Source of the DNA: a virus
Direction: 5' to 3' (one strand)
Virus record (IMG/VR): IMGVR_UViG_3300044796_000232
Coordinates: 1-42,187 of that record
DNA: 42,187 nucleotides
The position numbers were made by a program, and so were the translations under genes. Below are positions 17,312-23,985 of this stretch, piece after piece (the stretch's first letter is position 1; each line of letters opens with the position of its first letter). The notes beneath the pieces are model-generated. The model did no database searches and was not told where the DNA came from. It worked only from the letters and a program-made list of their open reading frames with translations.

Positions 17312-17503
17312 TCAGATGTGTTTCCCAGCTTCGATGTCGTTGGCGAGAGACAGCATCGCTTCCTCGCCACCGTACCTCTCTGAGTAATCCGGTGCGATCT
17401 TGCGGATGTAGCTGACTACACTTGCTCGTTCTTTGAGTGTATCGTCAGTCTCGTGTCGAAGCTTTTCGGGGTGGTCGGCAACTCGCCTCTGTTCGTCGCT
17501 CAT
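17312..17503 (-). CDS. Small helical unknown protein
   Basis: 63 residues, charged and helical (EQRRVADHPEKLRHETDDT; KERASVVSYIRKIAPDYSER). Start ATG at 17503, about 8 bases downstream of GAGAGG. No motif recognised. It lies in the terminase to portal interval with two zinc proteins. A helper of packaging, or a small terminase substitute, cannot be excluded. Confidence 0.5.
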   Translation of the reverse strand: MSDEQRRVADHPEKLRHETDDTLKERASVVSYIRKIAPDYSERYGGEEAMLSLANDIEAGKHI

Positions 17504-17514
17504 GTCACTGCCTC

Positions 17515-17709
17515 TCAAGTTTTGAGGTCGGTGCGGGGGAGAGTCCGGAGCGGCGTGGGAGGGCCGCCACGGAGTTGTTTGCGACGCTCGGCGATCCGAC
17601 GCTGTTCGGCAGGACTATCCGGTCGATAACAGCAGTCACCGGGACGACACCCATCCTGGCGGTACGGCCAGTCGCAGATCGGGCACCTGTTTTGTCGTTG
17701 ATCGCTCAT
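17515..17709 (-). CDS. Small cysteine-rich (zinc-binding) protein
   Basis: 64 residues beginning MSDQRQNRCPICDWPYRQDG followed by CRPGDCC, giving a probable four- or five-cysteine zinc site, then a basic helix (AEQRRIAERRKQLRGG). The ATG overlaps the terminase stop by 4 bases, so expression is coupled. Nucleic-acid binding is likely from the zinc knuckle and basic tail; specific role unknown. Confidence 0.55.
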   Translation of the reverse strand: MSDQRQNRCPICDWPYRQDGCRPGDCCYRPDSPAEQRRIAERRKQLRGGPPTPLRTLPRTDLKT

Positions 17710-19847
17710 GTCACTCCCTGCGCTCGGTTGTAAAGGTCCATAGGCGATATGATCTTCCTCGCTCTCTTCACCTCCGGCTGACCGGCCGCGGCCCCCGCCG
17801 ACCAGCTCAGTCCCGAGACCGAGGCAGCGACCGCACACCCGACCAGGCAGTCCCAGAGGTGATTGTCTCGACCAGGCCGGAGCTTCCACTCCTCGACCGC
17901 CCGGCCGCCGACCCTGGCCACCTCGACCGGATACTCCGACGTCCAGTGGTCGGCGAGCATCCTGTGTTGGTCAGCCTCACCCTTGAAGATCCGCAGGCAG
18001 CCGGCCGCGCCGGGCGGCGTCTTGATCCGCTCGGCTGCGAAGGTCTTCCACCAGTTGGCATCGAACACCACATGCCGGCCGCGGCCGGCAGTGCCAGGTG
18101 GTGACAGCCGCCACCCCGTACCAGCTCGCTCCCCTGGTCGCTTCGCCCATGATGCCATCGGGTTGCTCGACGCGCCGATGAACTTCCCGTGTGAGGGGAT
18201 CAAGCTACCAGCCAGCGGGGACCGCCGACAGAACTCGTACACCAGGTCGGTCAGCGGCCCATAATTGGCATCGACAAGGCACCGCTCGGCCCGCAGCTCG
18301 GCCCCGGTCTCTTCCTGGCGGAACACGCCAAGGGCCCGGCTGGTGGCCACGCCCAGGCCCTCGTACACCGCGGCGTCCTGGCTCTTGCCCGGATAGAGGT
18401 CCTCCAGGGCCGGGCGAGGATCGGCCCCGGAGAAGTACGATCGTGTCTGCTCTGGCCACGTCCCCCACTGGACCAGGTCGCCACCGAACCGCTCATCCCA
18501 GGCGATCACTGTCCACCAGAGGATGTGGGCCCCGACGTCCACGAAGGCGCTCAGGCGGGTGGAGGCCCTCGGCACGATCAGGCGGGGCAGGTTCGAGACC
18601 TTGGCAATCACCTGCTCGGGCGTCAGTGCCGTGGCCGAGGCCGTGTCCCGGGACAGGGGGGTGTTCTGGTACTCGGCCATGAAGGTAGCCGGATCACGGA
18701 AGTACAGGTGCATGGCACTCTGCACCGCGGAGACCTCCCATTTCTCCTTCCGGTCGGGCCAGCTTGCCTCGGCCCCTGCGTCCAGCTCGGCCTGGTGAGC
18801 CCGATAGTACGCGATCGCCTCGGAGTGGTCCGGGGGCTCCATCTGGGCCCCACGGGAGTAGACCTCGAAGTACCGGTCCCAGGCTGCCATGTCGGTCGGC
18901 ATTGATCGCATCATCCCGGACCGTTCACCACGCCACATCGGGTGCTTGCTGCGGTCCAGGACCTGGTCGATCATGTCGCCGCGTTCGATCACCGTGCAGG
19001 GCATCACGCCAGCGATCGCCCGACCAGGGCCGGCCATGCCGAGGACGTCGGCCATGATGAGCGACAGCCGACTCTCGTTCTGGGTCAGTGATCGGGCCGA
19101 CTCGTGAGTCTGGGGATCGTCGATCAACACGAGGTCCGGGCGGATCTGCTCGCCCGTGGTCAGGGTCAGCAGCGACCCACGGATGCCCTCACCGGTGAGC
19201 CCCGAGGCAGCGATCACGGCCCCGGACGACGGGACCTTGCCATCGTCCCGGAGCTTCCACCCCCGGCCCTTCTGCCAACCCTCGGGCGGGGGAACGGTCG
19301 GGAGGGTGATCTGGTTACCTGCCCACTCGATCATGGTGGGCTCACCACCGCACGTCTGGCCGCCAGCTCGCTGGGCAATGCCCTGGAGCTTCCGGGCCGG
19401 AACTGCGATCTCGGGGAAGTCGGCCCCGTACTCGGGCAGGAACCGGATGAACATCCGGATCGCGTCCAGGGTGGCCGTGGCCTTGGTGTCCGTTGCCCCG
19501 ATCAGGAACACGTACCGGACCAGGGCGTACGACACCGCCCACAGGGCCGCCATCCGACAGATCGCCGACTTCCCACTCCCCCGCGCCATGGCAAAAGCGT
19601 ACAGGGCGCCGAGGGTGGCCGCCTCCTCGATCCGGGCAATGGCCTTCAGGTGGTCATCGCTCCAGCCGAGGTTGAAGGCGCGGGGGTTGTACGTCTCACA
19701 AAAGACCTTCAGAGATTTCCGGCAGCGGTTGCGGCGTCGCGGGTTGGCGATCGCCGGGAGTGCGCCGATCTCGCGACCCGCCGCGGACCGGTCGCTGGCG
19801 ATCTTCGCAAGACGCTCACGTTCTCCGTCATACTCGCCAGTCGCCAT
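17706..19847 (-). CDS. Terminase large subunit (gpA-like)
   Basis: 713 residues. The ATPase half carries the Walker A motif ARGSGKS (about 88-94) and Walker B LVLIDDP (239-245). The nuclease half shows the expected aspartates in SAFVDVG (D437), CLVDANYGP (D526) and RDNHLWDCLVG (D661/D666). The combination, with DNHLWDC, a lambda-type portal and a gpW-like gene, points to the gpA family, whose members cut the concatemer and drive DNA into the prohead. First gene of the long late operon; start ATG at 19847, one codon after a TTG, with a poor ribosome site. No small terminase gene was recognised next to it. Confidence 0.9.
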   Translation of the reverse strand: MATGEYDGERERLAKIASDRSAAGREIGALPAIANPRRRNRCRKSLKVFCETYNPRAFNLGWSDDHLKAIARIEEAATLGALYAFAMARGSGKSAICRMAALWAVSYALVRYVFLIGATDTKATATLDAIRMFIRFLPEYGADFPEIAVPARKLQGIAQRAGGQTCGGEPTMIEWAGNQITLPTVPPPEGWQKGRGWKLRDDGKVPSSGAVIAASGLTGEGIRGSLLTLTTGEQIRPDLVLIDDPQTHESARSLTQNESRLSLIMADVLGMAGPGRAIAGVMPCTVIERGDMIDQVLDRSKHPMWRGERSGMMRSMPTDMAAWDRYFEVYSRGAQMEPPDHSEAIAYYRAHQAELDAGAEASWPDRKEKWEVSAVQSAMHLYFRDPATFMAEYQNTPLSRDTASATALTPEQVIAKVSNLPRLIVPRASTRLSAFVDVGAHILWWTVIAWDERFGGDLVQWGTWPEQTRSYFSGADPRPALEDLYPGKSQDAAVYEGLGVATSRALGVFRQEETGAELRAERCLVDANYGPLTDLVYEFCRRSPLAGSLIPSHGKFIGASSNPMASWAKRPGERAGTGWRLSPPGTAGRGRHVVFDANWWKTFAAERIKTPPGAAGCLRIFKGEADQHRMLADHWTSEYPVEVARVGGRAVEEWKLRPGRDNHLWDCLVGCAVAASVSGLSWSAGAAAGQPEVKRARKIISPMDLYNRAQGVT

Positions 19848-19962
19848 CAAACAAATCCATCAGTTAGTAAGTGTGTCATGGATGCTGACTGTTCCCGCGT
19901 GAGTCATTAGAGGCATAGGGGTGCTGGAAGGACCCAAAAAACAAGGCTTCAAAGAGAATCGT

Positions 19963-19994
19963 TATAACAATTGTATTTATGTACAAGTGTTATA
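19963..19994. promoter_or_regulatory. Imperfect inverted repeat in AT-rich island
   Basis: Arms TATAACAATTGTA (19963-19975) and TACAAGTGTTATA (19982-19994) match at 12 of 13 positions with a 6-base centre. Each arm contains a near-palindrome (ACAATTGT, TTGTACAA). On both strands the edges contain -10-like hexamers (TATACT plus, TATAAC minus), but the spacing to any -35 is not ideal, so I call it an operator-like site overlapping uncertain divergent promoters. Confidence 0.45.
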
Positions 19995-20079
19995 CTATTC
20001 AGTGATGGGCAAGTGACATCATGTGCGAGCATTGTATCACGGGAAGGATCGTGGGAGAAGGTTGCCCACCAAACGAAGA

Positions 20080-20109
20080 GACCGCAGTTGGTCATGACCA
20101 ACTGCGGTC
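20080..20109. promoter_or_regulatory. Perfect 30-base palindrome
   Basis: The two halves (GACCGCAGTTGGTCA and its exact complement) are continuous with no spacer. It lies 33 bases upstream of the -35 of the early promoter. There is no U-run after it on the plus strand, so it is unlikely to be a simple terminator; a binding site for a symmetric regulator, or a replication/nick site, is possible. Confidence 0.6.
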
Positions 20110-20142
20110 GGAGGAATCTTGGAAAATTCTCGGGAAGTGGGC

Positions 20143-20170
20143 TTGCTATTTATCCGTTTGCGGATATACT
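20143..20170 (+). promoter_or_regulatory. Sigma70-like early promoter with operator-like palindrome
   Basis: TTGCTA (20143-20148) and TATACT (20165-20170) are separated by 16 bases, a reasonable -35/-10 pair. Between and across the -10 is the palindrome TATCCG TTTG CGGATA (20151-20166), where a repressor could sit. The downstream gene at 20317 is 145 bases away, leaving a long leader. Confidence 0.55.
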
Positions 20171-20181
20171 ATAGGTGAGGG

Positions 20182-20315
20182 GCGAGGGGGTGACGAGGGT
20201 CCCAAAGCTCAAGGTGGTCGGTGACCGTGACTCACCGAACTCATCCGCTAAAGGGCCTTGCCAGTCCCCCCTCGCTCCGCTCATCGGGAATGTACCACAC
20301 GGGGAGGTGAGTCAC
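20182..20315 (+). ncRNA. Structured 5' leader with sequestered ribosome site
   Basis: Two interleaved pairings are visible: GCGAGGGGG (20182-20190) with CCCCCTCGC (20267-20275), and GTGACTCACC (20227-20236) with GGTGAGTCAC (20306-20315). The latter arm contains the ribosome site AGGTGAG and ends one base before the ATG at 20317, so the pairing would hide it. The pairings interleave, so they form a pseudoknot or exclude each other in a switch. No known riboswitch class is recognised. Confidence 0.5.
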
Positions 20316-20316
20316 A

Positions 20317-20580
20317 ATGGGTCGTCCAAGGCTGGCAAGGCCGCCGGGGCTATTGGGCCAGGTCGGGGAGCATGTGGAGGCCGCCAGGAAGGCGGCAGGA
20401 CTCTCGGTCGACGACATGGCCACCGCGGCGGGGGTTGGCCGAGGGACCATTCTCAGAGTCGAGGCCGGGTCGGTTGACCCGGGAATCGAGACCGTGGCGG
20501 CGATCGCCAGGGCGTTGGGTGTGAGCGGTGCCGAGTTGTTGGGGAAGTGTCCGGACTGGACTGAAAGGGGCAAGCCATGA
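20317..20580 (+). CDS. XRE-family HTH regulator (Cro/CI type)
   Basis: 87 residues with a classic helix-turn-helix at about 22-77 (EAARKAAGLSVDDMATAAGV; GRGTILRVEAGSVDPGIETV). Small size and position as the first early gene suggest a Cro-like DNA-binding regulator of the divergent region. A strong ribosome site (GGGGAGGTGAG) precedes it but is sequestered in the leader hairpin. Its last codons overlap the next gene (ATGA). Confidence 0.8.
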   Translation: MGRPRLARPPGLLGQVGEHVEAARKAAGLSVDDMATAAGVGRGTILRVEAGSVDPGIETVAAIARALGVSGAELLGKCPDWTERGKP

Positions 20581-20774
20581 AACGGGGGAAGTTGCGGCGT
20601 GGACAGCAGCCAGGCACACCGGCCGAGGTCGTGCTGGCGCGGCGAGACGGATCGCTGTTGTGCCGAGTCTGCGGCGGGACAGCTCGAACTGACCAGGCCA
20701 TCCGAGCGCCACGCGGGGGGTTCCGGTGTCCGACATGTGGGGGTGTGATGGACCGAGTCAAGGAGGGATCGTGA
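20577..20774 (+). CDS. Small zinc-ribbon protein
   Basis: 65 residues with CRVCGG and CPTCGG, giving a probable zinc ribbon, flanked by basic residues. It overlaps the HTH gene by 4 bases and the next gene by one base (TGATG), so it is part of the early operon. Possible DNA/RNA-binding or transcription-modifying protein; target not identified. Confidence 0.55.
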   Translation: MKRGKLRRGQQPGTPAEVVLARRDGSLLCRVCGGTARTDQAIRAPRGGFRCPTCGGVMDRVKEGS

Positions 20775-21016
20775 TGGGTCCTCGCACCAATTACCGAGAC
20801 CTCTCCAAAGAGCCGCCATTTGGCAGGCTGAAGGCCATTGAGGATACGGGCGATCGGACGACAGGTGGACACGTGATCTGGCTGTGTAAATGCCGTTGCA
20901 AGAGGAAAGTCAAGGTCGTGTCAATCAATCTTACATCCGGCAACACCCGCTCGTGTGGGTGCTACCGGAAGGAGTCGAGCTATGCAACCGGCGGGAGCAG
21001 GACGGGGAAGGTTTAG
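20774..21016 (+). CDS. AP2/HNH-associated-type DNA-binding small protein
   Basis: 80 residues starting at ATG 20774, which shares its first base with the upstream stop. The sequence PPFGRLKAIEDTGDRTTGGH then VIWLCKCRCKRKVKVVSINL, ending SGNTRSCGCYRKES, follows the pattern FGRL.vI......G...W.C.C.CG......nL.sGnt.SCGC found in many phage proteins, often at the N-terminus of AP2- or HNH-containing proteins. Here it stands alone. DNA binding is likely; no nuclease domain is attached. Followed directly by a repeat element. Confidence 0.6.
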   Translation: MGPRTNYRDLSKEPPFGRLKAIEDTGDRTTGGHVIWLCKCRCKRKVKVVSINLTSGNTRSCGCYRKESSYATGGSRTGKV

Positions 21017-21109
21017 GTTGTCACAGTTGTCACCCGAGTCACCCATGTCACCTGGTTCCTGAGAAGGGGTATCTTGTCTCCTTCCCTGGCCTGGGGTGAC
21101 ATGGGTGCC
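21017..21109 (+). repeat. Hairpin/iteron repeat element, copy 1
   Basis: A 42-base block (21017-21058) contains four 9-base units with a GTCAC core. It is identical to the inverse of copy 2 and matches copy 3 at 42 of 43 positions. An inverted partner (GGTGACATGGGTG at 21095-21107) pairs with 21040-21052 to give a 15-base-class stem with a 42-base loop. The element sits between the convergent 3' ends of the early operon and the integrase remnant. Confidence 0.75.
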
Positions 21110-21119
21110 AACTCGGGCA

Positions 21120-21332
21120 TCATCCGGCGAGGCGGTTGGCGTTCTCGCGGAGTTTCTTGCCAGCGCTCATGATGTGGCTGTAGTGAGCGTGCAGCATGGC
21201 GGTGCCGGCATGCCCGAGCATGGCTGCGACCTCCACCTCCGAGATCCCGGCGAGGAGGGCCCGGGTCGCGAAGGTGTGCCGAAACATGTAACTGGTGATC
21301 TTGGCCCTGATCTTCTCCGAGAGTCGCTCAAA
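21120..21332 (-). pseudogene. Integrase remnant (tyrosine recombinase C-terminus)
   Basis: A 70-residue open stretch with no usable start codon encodes the catalytic end of a tyrosine recombinase: TSYMFRHTFATRALLAG, AAMLGHAGTAM and HAHYSHI, i.e. the R-H-x-F-A-T box, the LGH box and the nucleophile tyrosine. The frame is stopped by TGA directly upstream, and only about 100 bases separate it from the repressor stop, so the N-terminal two-thirds are missing, not merely shifted. The phage or its ancestor was therefore temperate and integrative, but this copy cannot encode an active integrase. The longest in-frame ATG would give only 46 residues. Confidence 0.7.
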
Positions 21333-21368
21333 TCAGAATCGTGAAGCATGCGACAAGATCAGTGCCCG

Positions 21369-21422
21369 GAATGGTGCCAAAACGGCGCCGTACTGACATC
21401 GGTCAGAGGGTTGGCACCATTC
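21369..21422. repeat. Inverted repeat between repressor and integrase remnant
   Basis: Arms GAATGGTGCCAA (21369-21380) and TTGGCACCATTC (21411-21422) are perfect, with an internal CTGAC/GTCAG pair. It lies 10 bases downstream of the repressor stop on the minus strand. It may end the repressor transcript, although no U-run follows, or be a remnant of a recombination site. Confidence 0.45.
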
Positions 21423-21431
21423 TGATAGGCA

Positions 21432-22040
21432 TCACACCTTGCGCACGACAGAGCGGAGCACGCCGAGGATACGGAAGTGACCGCGTTCGGTGTCGACCTC
21501 GATCGGTGGCATCTCGCCGTTGCAGGGCGCGAGGCGGATGATGGACCGCTTCCGCGTCCTCTTGTACTTCTTGCAGAGCATCTCTCGATCGAGCATGGCG
21601 ATCACCACCTGGCCGGGGTCCGGGTCGGGGCACTCCTGCACGATGAGGTAGTCGCCCGGGAGTATCCCTGCCTCGACCATCGAACGGCCTGTCGCCTCGT
21701 AAGCAACCAGGTCGTCACCCTTGAGCAGATCGCCGAGGTCGAGCCGGCCGCGGTCCTCATCAATCATCTCGACCGGCTGGCCGCATGACACCCGACCCCG
21801 GAAGGGGATGCCCCGGGGAGGCGTCGCCCGGAGGGAGCGGGCACCGCTGGGGAGCTGATCCTCGGTCAACTCACCAGCAGCCACCAGACGGGCCAGTACA
21901 CGCTGGGCGTTGTTCGGGGGGAAGATCCCAATCCCTTCCCCGAGCTGGCGAACAGTGGGTGGCCGGCCATACCGCTCGGCATACTCACGAAAGAACTTCA
22001 AGGCTGCACGGTCGCGATCGGCGAGCATGTTGTCCGGCAC
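21432..22040 (-). CDS. LexA/S24-type repressor
   Basis: 202 residues with an N-terminal winged helix (about 10-60, YGRPPTVRQLGEGIGIFPPN...AQRVLARLVAAGELT) and a C-terminal S24 peptidase-type domain. The Ser-Lys dyad is visible: TGRSMVEAGILPGDYL (Ser120) and LCKKYK (Lys157 or 158). The probable self-cleavage site is VSCGQP at Cys86-Gly87 rather than the usual Ala-Gly; UmuD also cleaves at Cys-Gly. Such repressors are inactivated by RecA after DNA damage. GTG at 22040 has GGAG 7 bases ahead; an ATG four codons later is possible. It faces the DUF1580-like gene across two operator-like sites, forming a divergent switch. Confidence 0.85.
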   Translation of the reverse strand: MPDNMLADRDRAALKFFREYAERYGRPPTVRQLGEGIGIFPPNNAQRVLARLVAAGELTEDQLPSGARSLRATPPRGIPFRGRVSCGQPVEMIDEDRGRLDLGDLLKGDDLVAYEATGRSMVEAGILPGDYLIVQECPDPDPGQVVIAMLDREMLCKKYKRTRKRSIIRLAPCNGEMPPIEVDTERGHFRILGVLRSVVRKV

Positions 22041-22055
22041 AGCAAGACTCCATCT

Positions 22056-22111
22056 GAGACATTTGTATCGAGGGTGCTTGACTTGGCGCAGGACCGCGAT
22101 ACAGTTGTATC
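22056..22111. promoter_or_regulatory. Two LexA-like operator sites
   Basis: Site 1 (22056-22069, GAGACATTTGTATC) and site 2 (22098-22111, GATACAGTTGTATC) share the dyad GAtACA-N2-TGTATC; site 2 is a perfect palindrome with a two-base centre. They are 42 bases apart, four helical turns, suggesting cooperative binding. They lie between the divergent repressor and HTH genes. A related half site TTGTATC is present at 20032-20038. Probably repressor targets, inferred. Confidence 0.55.
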
Positions 22112-22214
22112 ATAGCACGCTAAAGCACTGCCGCAACCGCGGTAGCACATCCATCCGGCCTGACGGCCGCGATCCACCGGCGGCATCCCCGCCCGAAGAA
22201 TCGGCACAGCGAGA

Positions 22215-22478
22215 ATGCCCGTGAGACGTCCCAAATCGGAGATCGTGCAAGCTGTCGCGCGCCTGGAACAAGAGGGCCTCATCCCACTGGAAGAGGGAGC
22301 GACCAGGTTGGGGGTGGGCTTCCGTACTGCCAGGCGGTGGGCGATCGAGGGGAAGAAGGGTCACCACCTGGACGCATTCCACCGACCGGGTGTCGGCTGG
22401 CTGACCTCCCTTGCAGCGATTGAGAGGTTCCAGGCCCCCGACGGCGCGGCCAGTTGTCACCCATGTCACCCCGGATGA
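22215..22478 (+). CDS. DUF1580-like HTH protein
   Basis: 87 residues: LIPLEEGATRLGVGFRTARR, then WAIEGKKGHHLDAFHRPGVG and WLTSLAAIERFQ. The arrangement (LIPLEEA..lp....t..RW...G..G..L...R.G.....TS..A..RF) is that of DUF1580, a short HTH family common in planctomycetes. It may act as a Cro/excisionase-type partner of the divergent repressor. The last ten codons lie inside repeat copy 2, so the C-terminal ASCHPCHPG is repeat-encoded. Confidence 0.6.
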   Translation: MPVRRPKSEIVQAVARLEQEGLIPLEEGATRLGVGFRTARRWAIEGKKGHHLDAFHRPGVGWLTSLAAIERFQAPDGAASCHPCHPG

Positions 22479-22547
22479 GGGACCTCTCCAAAATCTTACT
22501 TTTCAGAACCAGGTGACATGGGTGACTCGGGTGACAACTGTGACAAC
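22451..22547 (-). repeat. Hairpin/iteron repeat element, copy 2 (inverted)
   Basis: The 42 bases at 22506-22547 are the exact reverse complement of the block in copy 1. A short partner (CAGTTGTCACCCATGTCACC at 22451-22470) pairs with 22512-22526 to give a 15-base stem and 41-base loop. As with copy 1 it lies between two convergent 3' ends (DUF1580-like gene and the zinc-ribbon membrane protein gene). Confidence 0.75.
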
Positions 22548-22585
22548 TCAGGCCCTCACTTGCCCACTTGGGGTGATGCGAGCAG

Positions 22586-23449
22586 TCACGGGGAAAGCTT
22601 CGGCAGCCAGACCACGGGCCGAACTTCTTCGGCGTAGTGTCCTTCTTCTTGCACGTGGCTTCCGGCAAGGATCAGAGTCAGCGTTTCCTTGCCTGTGGGC
22701 AGTTCGAACACAAGTGCCTGAGTGATGGGCGATCTGATCGAAAGGAGCATTTTGTCTGGCTGGGGAGGATCGAGTGTGACCCCGGAAGGAAGAGCAAGAG
22801 GAGGGATGGCGTTGAGTTTGGAGTCGATGAGAACACAGTCTCCCACCAACGCAGGAACCCATGTGTTGAAGGTGCGTGGTGCCGGGTCGAAGCTCTCGAC
22901 TTCCACCCAAAGAACAAGACACGGTGAGGGTGACCGAGACCGTTTGCCCGTGGCGTTGATCAGCGGGACAGTCTGAACGGACGCACCTCGGGCCCGGACA
23001 CGCACCTGGCCCTTCTGGTTCCAGTCGTACACCCAGCCAAAGGGAGGAGGAGAGGTGAGCGGAAAGAGCGGGCGGGGCGCGGGGGCTTTGGGAAGGACCT
23101 TCGGAGGTGCCAAGGGCCTGGTTGTGGCGATGCCCGAGGCAGTGGGGCCTGATGGGCCAGTGGGGCCAGCGGGAGCATCGATTTGGGGATTGACAGGAGG
23201 GACCGGGGGCGGGTTTCGTTTCGAGTCTGCGCAACTGGTCGCCATCGTGCCAATGCAGAAGAACGCTCCGACAACCATTGCGACCAAACAACCGCAGGCG
23301 AGAAAAACGCCCGACGCAGGATTAGGGCGAGAGTCCACAGTCGAGTCAAAAACAACACCGCAAGCCGGACACTTGCGAGAGAAATTCCTCCCACGGGGGA
23401 ACCATGTGTAACCACACTCAGAACATCGATTTTGAGGACGACTGGCCAC
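22586..23449 (-). CDS. Zinc-ribbon membrane protein; possible lysogenic-conversion gene
   Basis: 287 residues starting at GTG 23449 (GGAG 7 bases ahead). Residues 1-35 form a zinc ribbon (CSECGY...CPACGVVF), then about 48-68 is one membrane helix (LACGCLVAMVVGAFFCIGTM), followed by a Pro-rich linker and a C-terminal beta domain (VLWVEVESFDPA; TLTLILAGSHVQ) that would face the other side of the membrane. This build is common in bacterial, including planctomycete, proteins and unusual for a phage core gene. Located beside the repressor and separate from the replication operon, it looks like a moron altering host envelope or defence. Function unknown. Confidence 0.6.
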   Translation of the reverse strand: MASRPQNRCSECGYTWFPRGRNFSRKCPACGVVFDSTVDSRPNPASGVFLACGCLVAMVVGAFFCIGTMATSCADSKRNPPPVPPVNPQIDAPAGPTGPSGPTASGIATTRPLAPPKVLPKAPAPRPLFPLTSPPPFGWVYDWNQKGQVRVRARGASVQTVPLINATGKRSRSPSPCLVLWVEVESFDPAPRTFNTWVPALVGDCVLIDSKLNAIPPLALPSGVTLDPPQPDKMLLSIRSPITQALVFELPTGKETLTLILAGSHVQEEGHYAEEVRPVVWLPKLSP

Positions 23450-23452
23450 GTG

Positions 23453-23482
23453 CTCGCTCCGGGTTGTAGGTCCGGGAGCGAG
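23453..23482 (-). promoter_or_regulatory. Hairpin that can hide the ribosome site of the membrane-protein gene
   Basis: CTCGCTCC (23453-23460) and GGAGCGAG (23475-23482) can pair. On the minus-strand mRNA the arm nearest the GTG at 23449 contains its GGAG ribosome site, so the stem would reduce initiation. Seen in sequence; effect inferred. Confidence 0.4.
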
Positions 23483-23529
23483 TGTAGAGCGCCAAGAGAG
23501 TCAGTGATAGCTGGACGGATGCTCAAAGA

Positions 23530-23553
23530 CCCGGGGTGATTGCTCACCCCGGG
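23530..23553 (-). terminator. Terminator-like hairpin
   Basis: A 10-base GC-rich perfect stem (CCCGGGGTGA / TCACCCCGGG, loop of four) is followed on the minus strand by TCTTT. It lies about 80 bases after the stop of the small gene at 23633-23878, so it may end that transcript. The U-run is short. Confidence 0.45.
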
Positions 23554-23632
23554 GCCGGGACTCACCACTCCCCACCCGGCAAGGGGCGTTCACGCGGCAG
23601 CCGGTCTAACCCACGGCCGCTGGTGTGGGTGG

Positions 23633-23878
23633 TCACTCAGGGTCGGGCTCTTCCGCCTCCCTTGCTGCTTTGTCTTCCTGCGCCTTGGTGATAAGCGAAG
23701 TCAACTCCTTGGGAGGCTTGTTGGAGGCGAGTTGGGCCAGCGCGTACTCAAGGAGTACGTCAGCCATAGGCCCCATTTCAAGATCCCAGGTAGCTCCCTG
23801 GATCTTGAGGTTACGACGGGTGATGTCCCGGATGGGGACTTGCAGCTTGACGAGTTTTGGTTCCATGAGAGCAACCAT
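23633..23878 (-). CDS. Small unknown charged protein
   Basis: 81 residues starting at ATG 23878, behind the good ribosome site GGGGGAGAGG. The sequence (MVALMEPKLVKLQVPIRDIT, GATWDLEMGPMADVLLEYAL) then a strongly charged tail EEPDPE. No family recognised. Transcribed away from the early block, possibly from the minus promoter at 23928-23956; maybe a small lysogeny-region gene or anti-host protein. Confidence 0.5.
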   Translation of the reverse strand: MVALMEPKLVKLQVPIRDITRRNLKIQGATWDLEMGPMADVLLEYALAQLASNKPPKELTSLITKAQEDKAAREAEEPDPE

Positions 23879-23927
23879 ACCACCTCTCCCCCTGTTGGTA
23901 AAGACACCGGGCGAAGGGCTCTCTACC

Positions 23928-23956
23928 AGTATAACGGCGGAACCTGTCACAACCAA
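23928..23956 (-). promoter_or_regulatory. Possible minus-strand promoter
   Basis: On the minus strand TTGGTT and TATACT are spaced by 17 bases. The -10 is good, the -35 weak. It would serve the small gene at 23633-23878. Confidence 0.35.
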
Positions 23957-23985
23957 CAGTGGTATCAAAAAATAAATTTCTTACG

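Larger units (their letters stand above)
19848..20316. other. Divergent control region without genes
   Basis: 469 bases between the terminase start (minus) and the first early gene (plus). Part of it (about 19935-20000) is AT-rich, unlike the surrounding GC-rich DNA. It contains an imperfect inverted repeat (19963-19994), a 30-base palindrome (20080-20109), a likely promoter (20143-20170) and a structured leader (20182-20315). A short frame at 20021-20224 has no ribosome site and contains the palindrome, so I do not call it. Late and early transcription probably both start here. Confidence 0.75.

Noticed and set aside
18901-18940. Possible self-target of the CRISPR-like spacer in the terminase gene
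   Set aside because: Only an 11-base run (CGTTCACCACG) plus a short ATCATCC match with gaps; far short of a protospacer.
20021-20224. 67-codon plus-strand frame in the control region
   Set aside because: No ribosome site, contains the 30-base palindrome and promoter, composition not protein-like.
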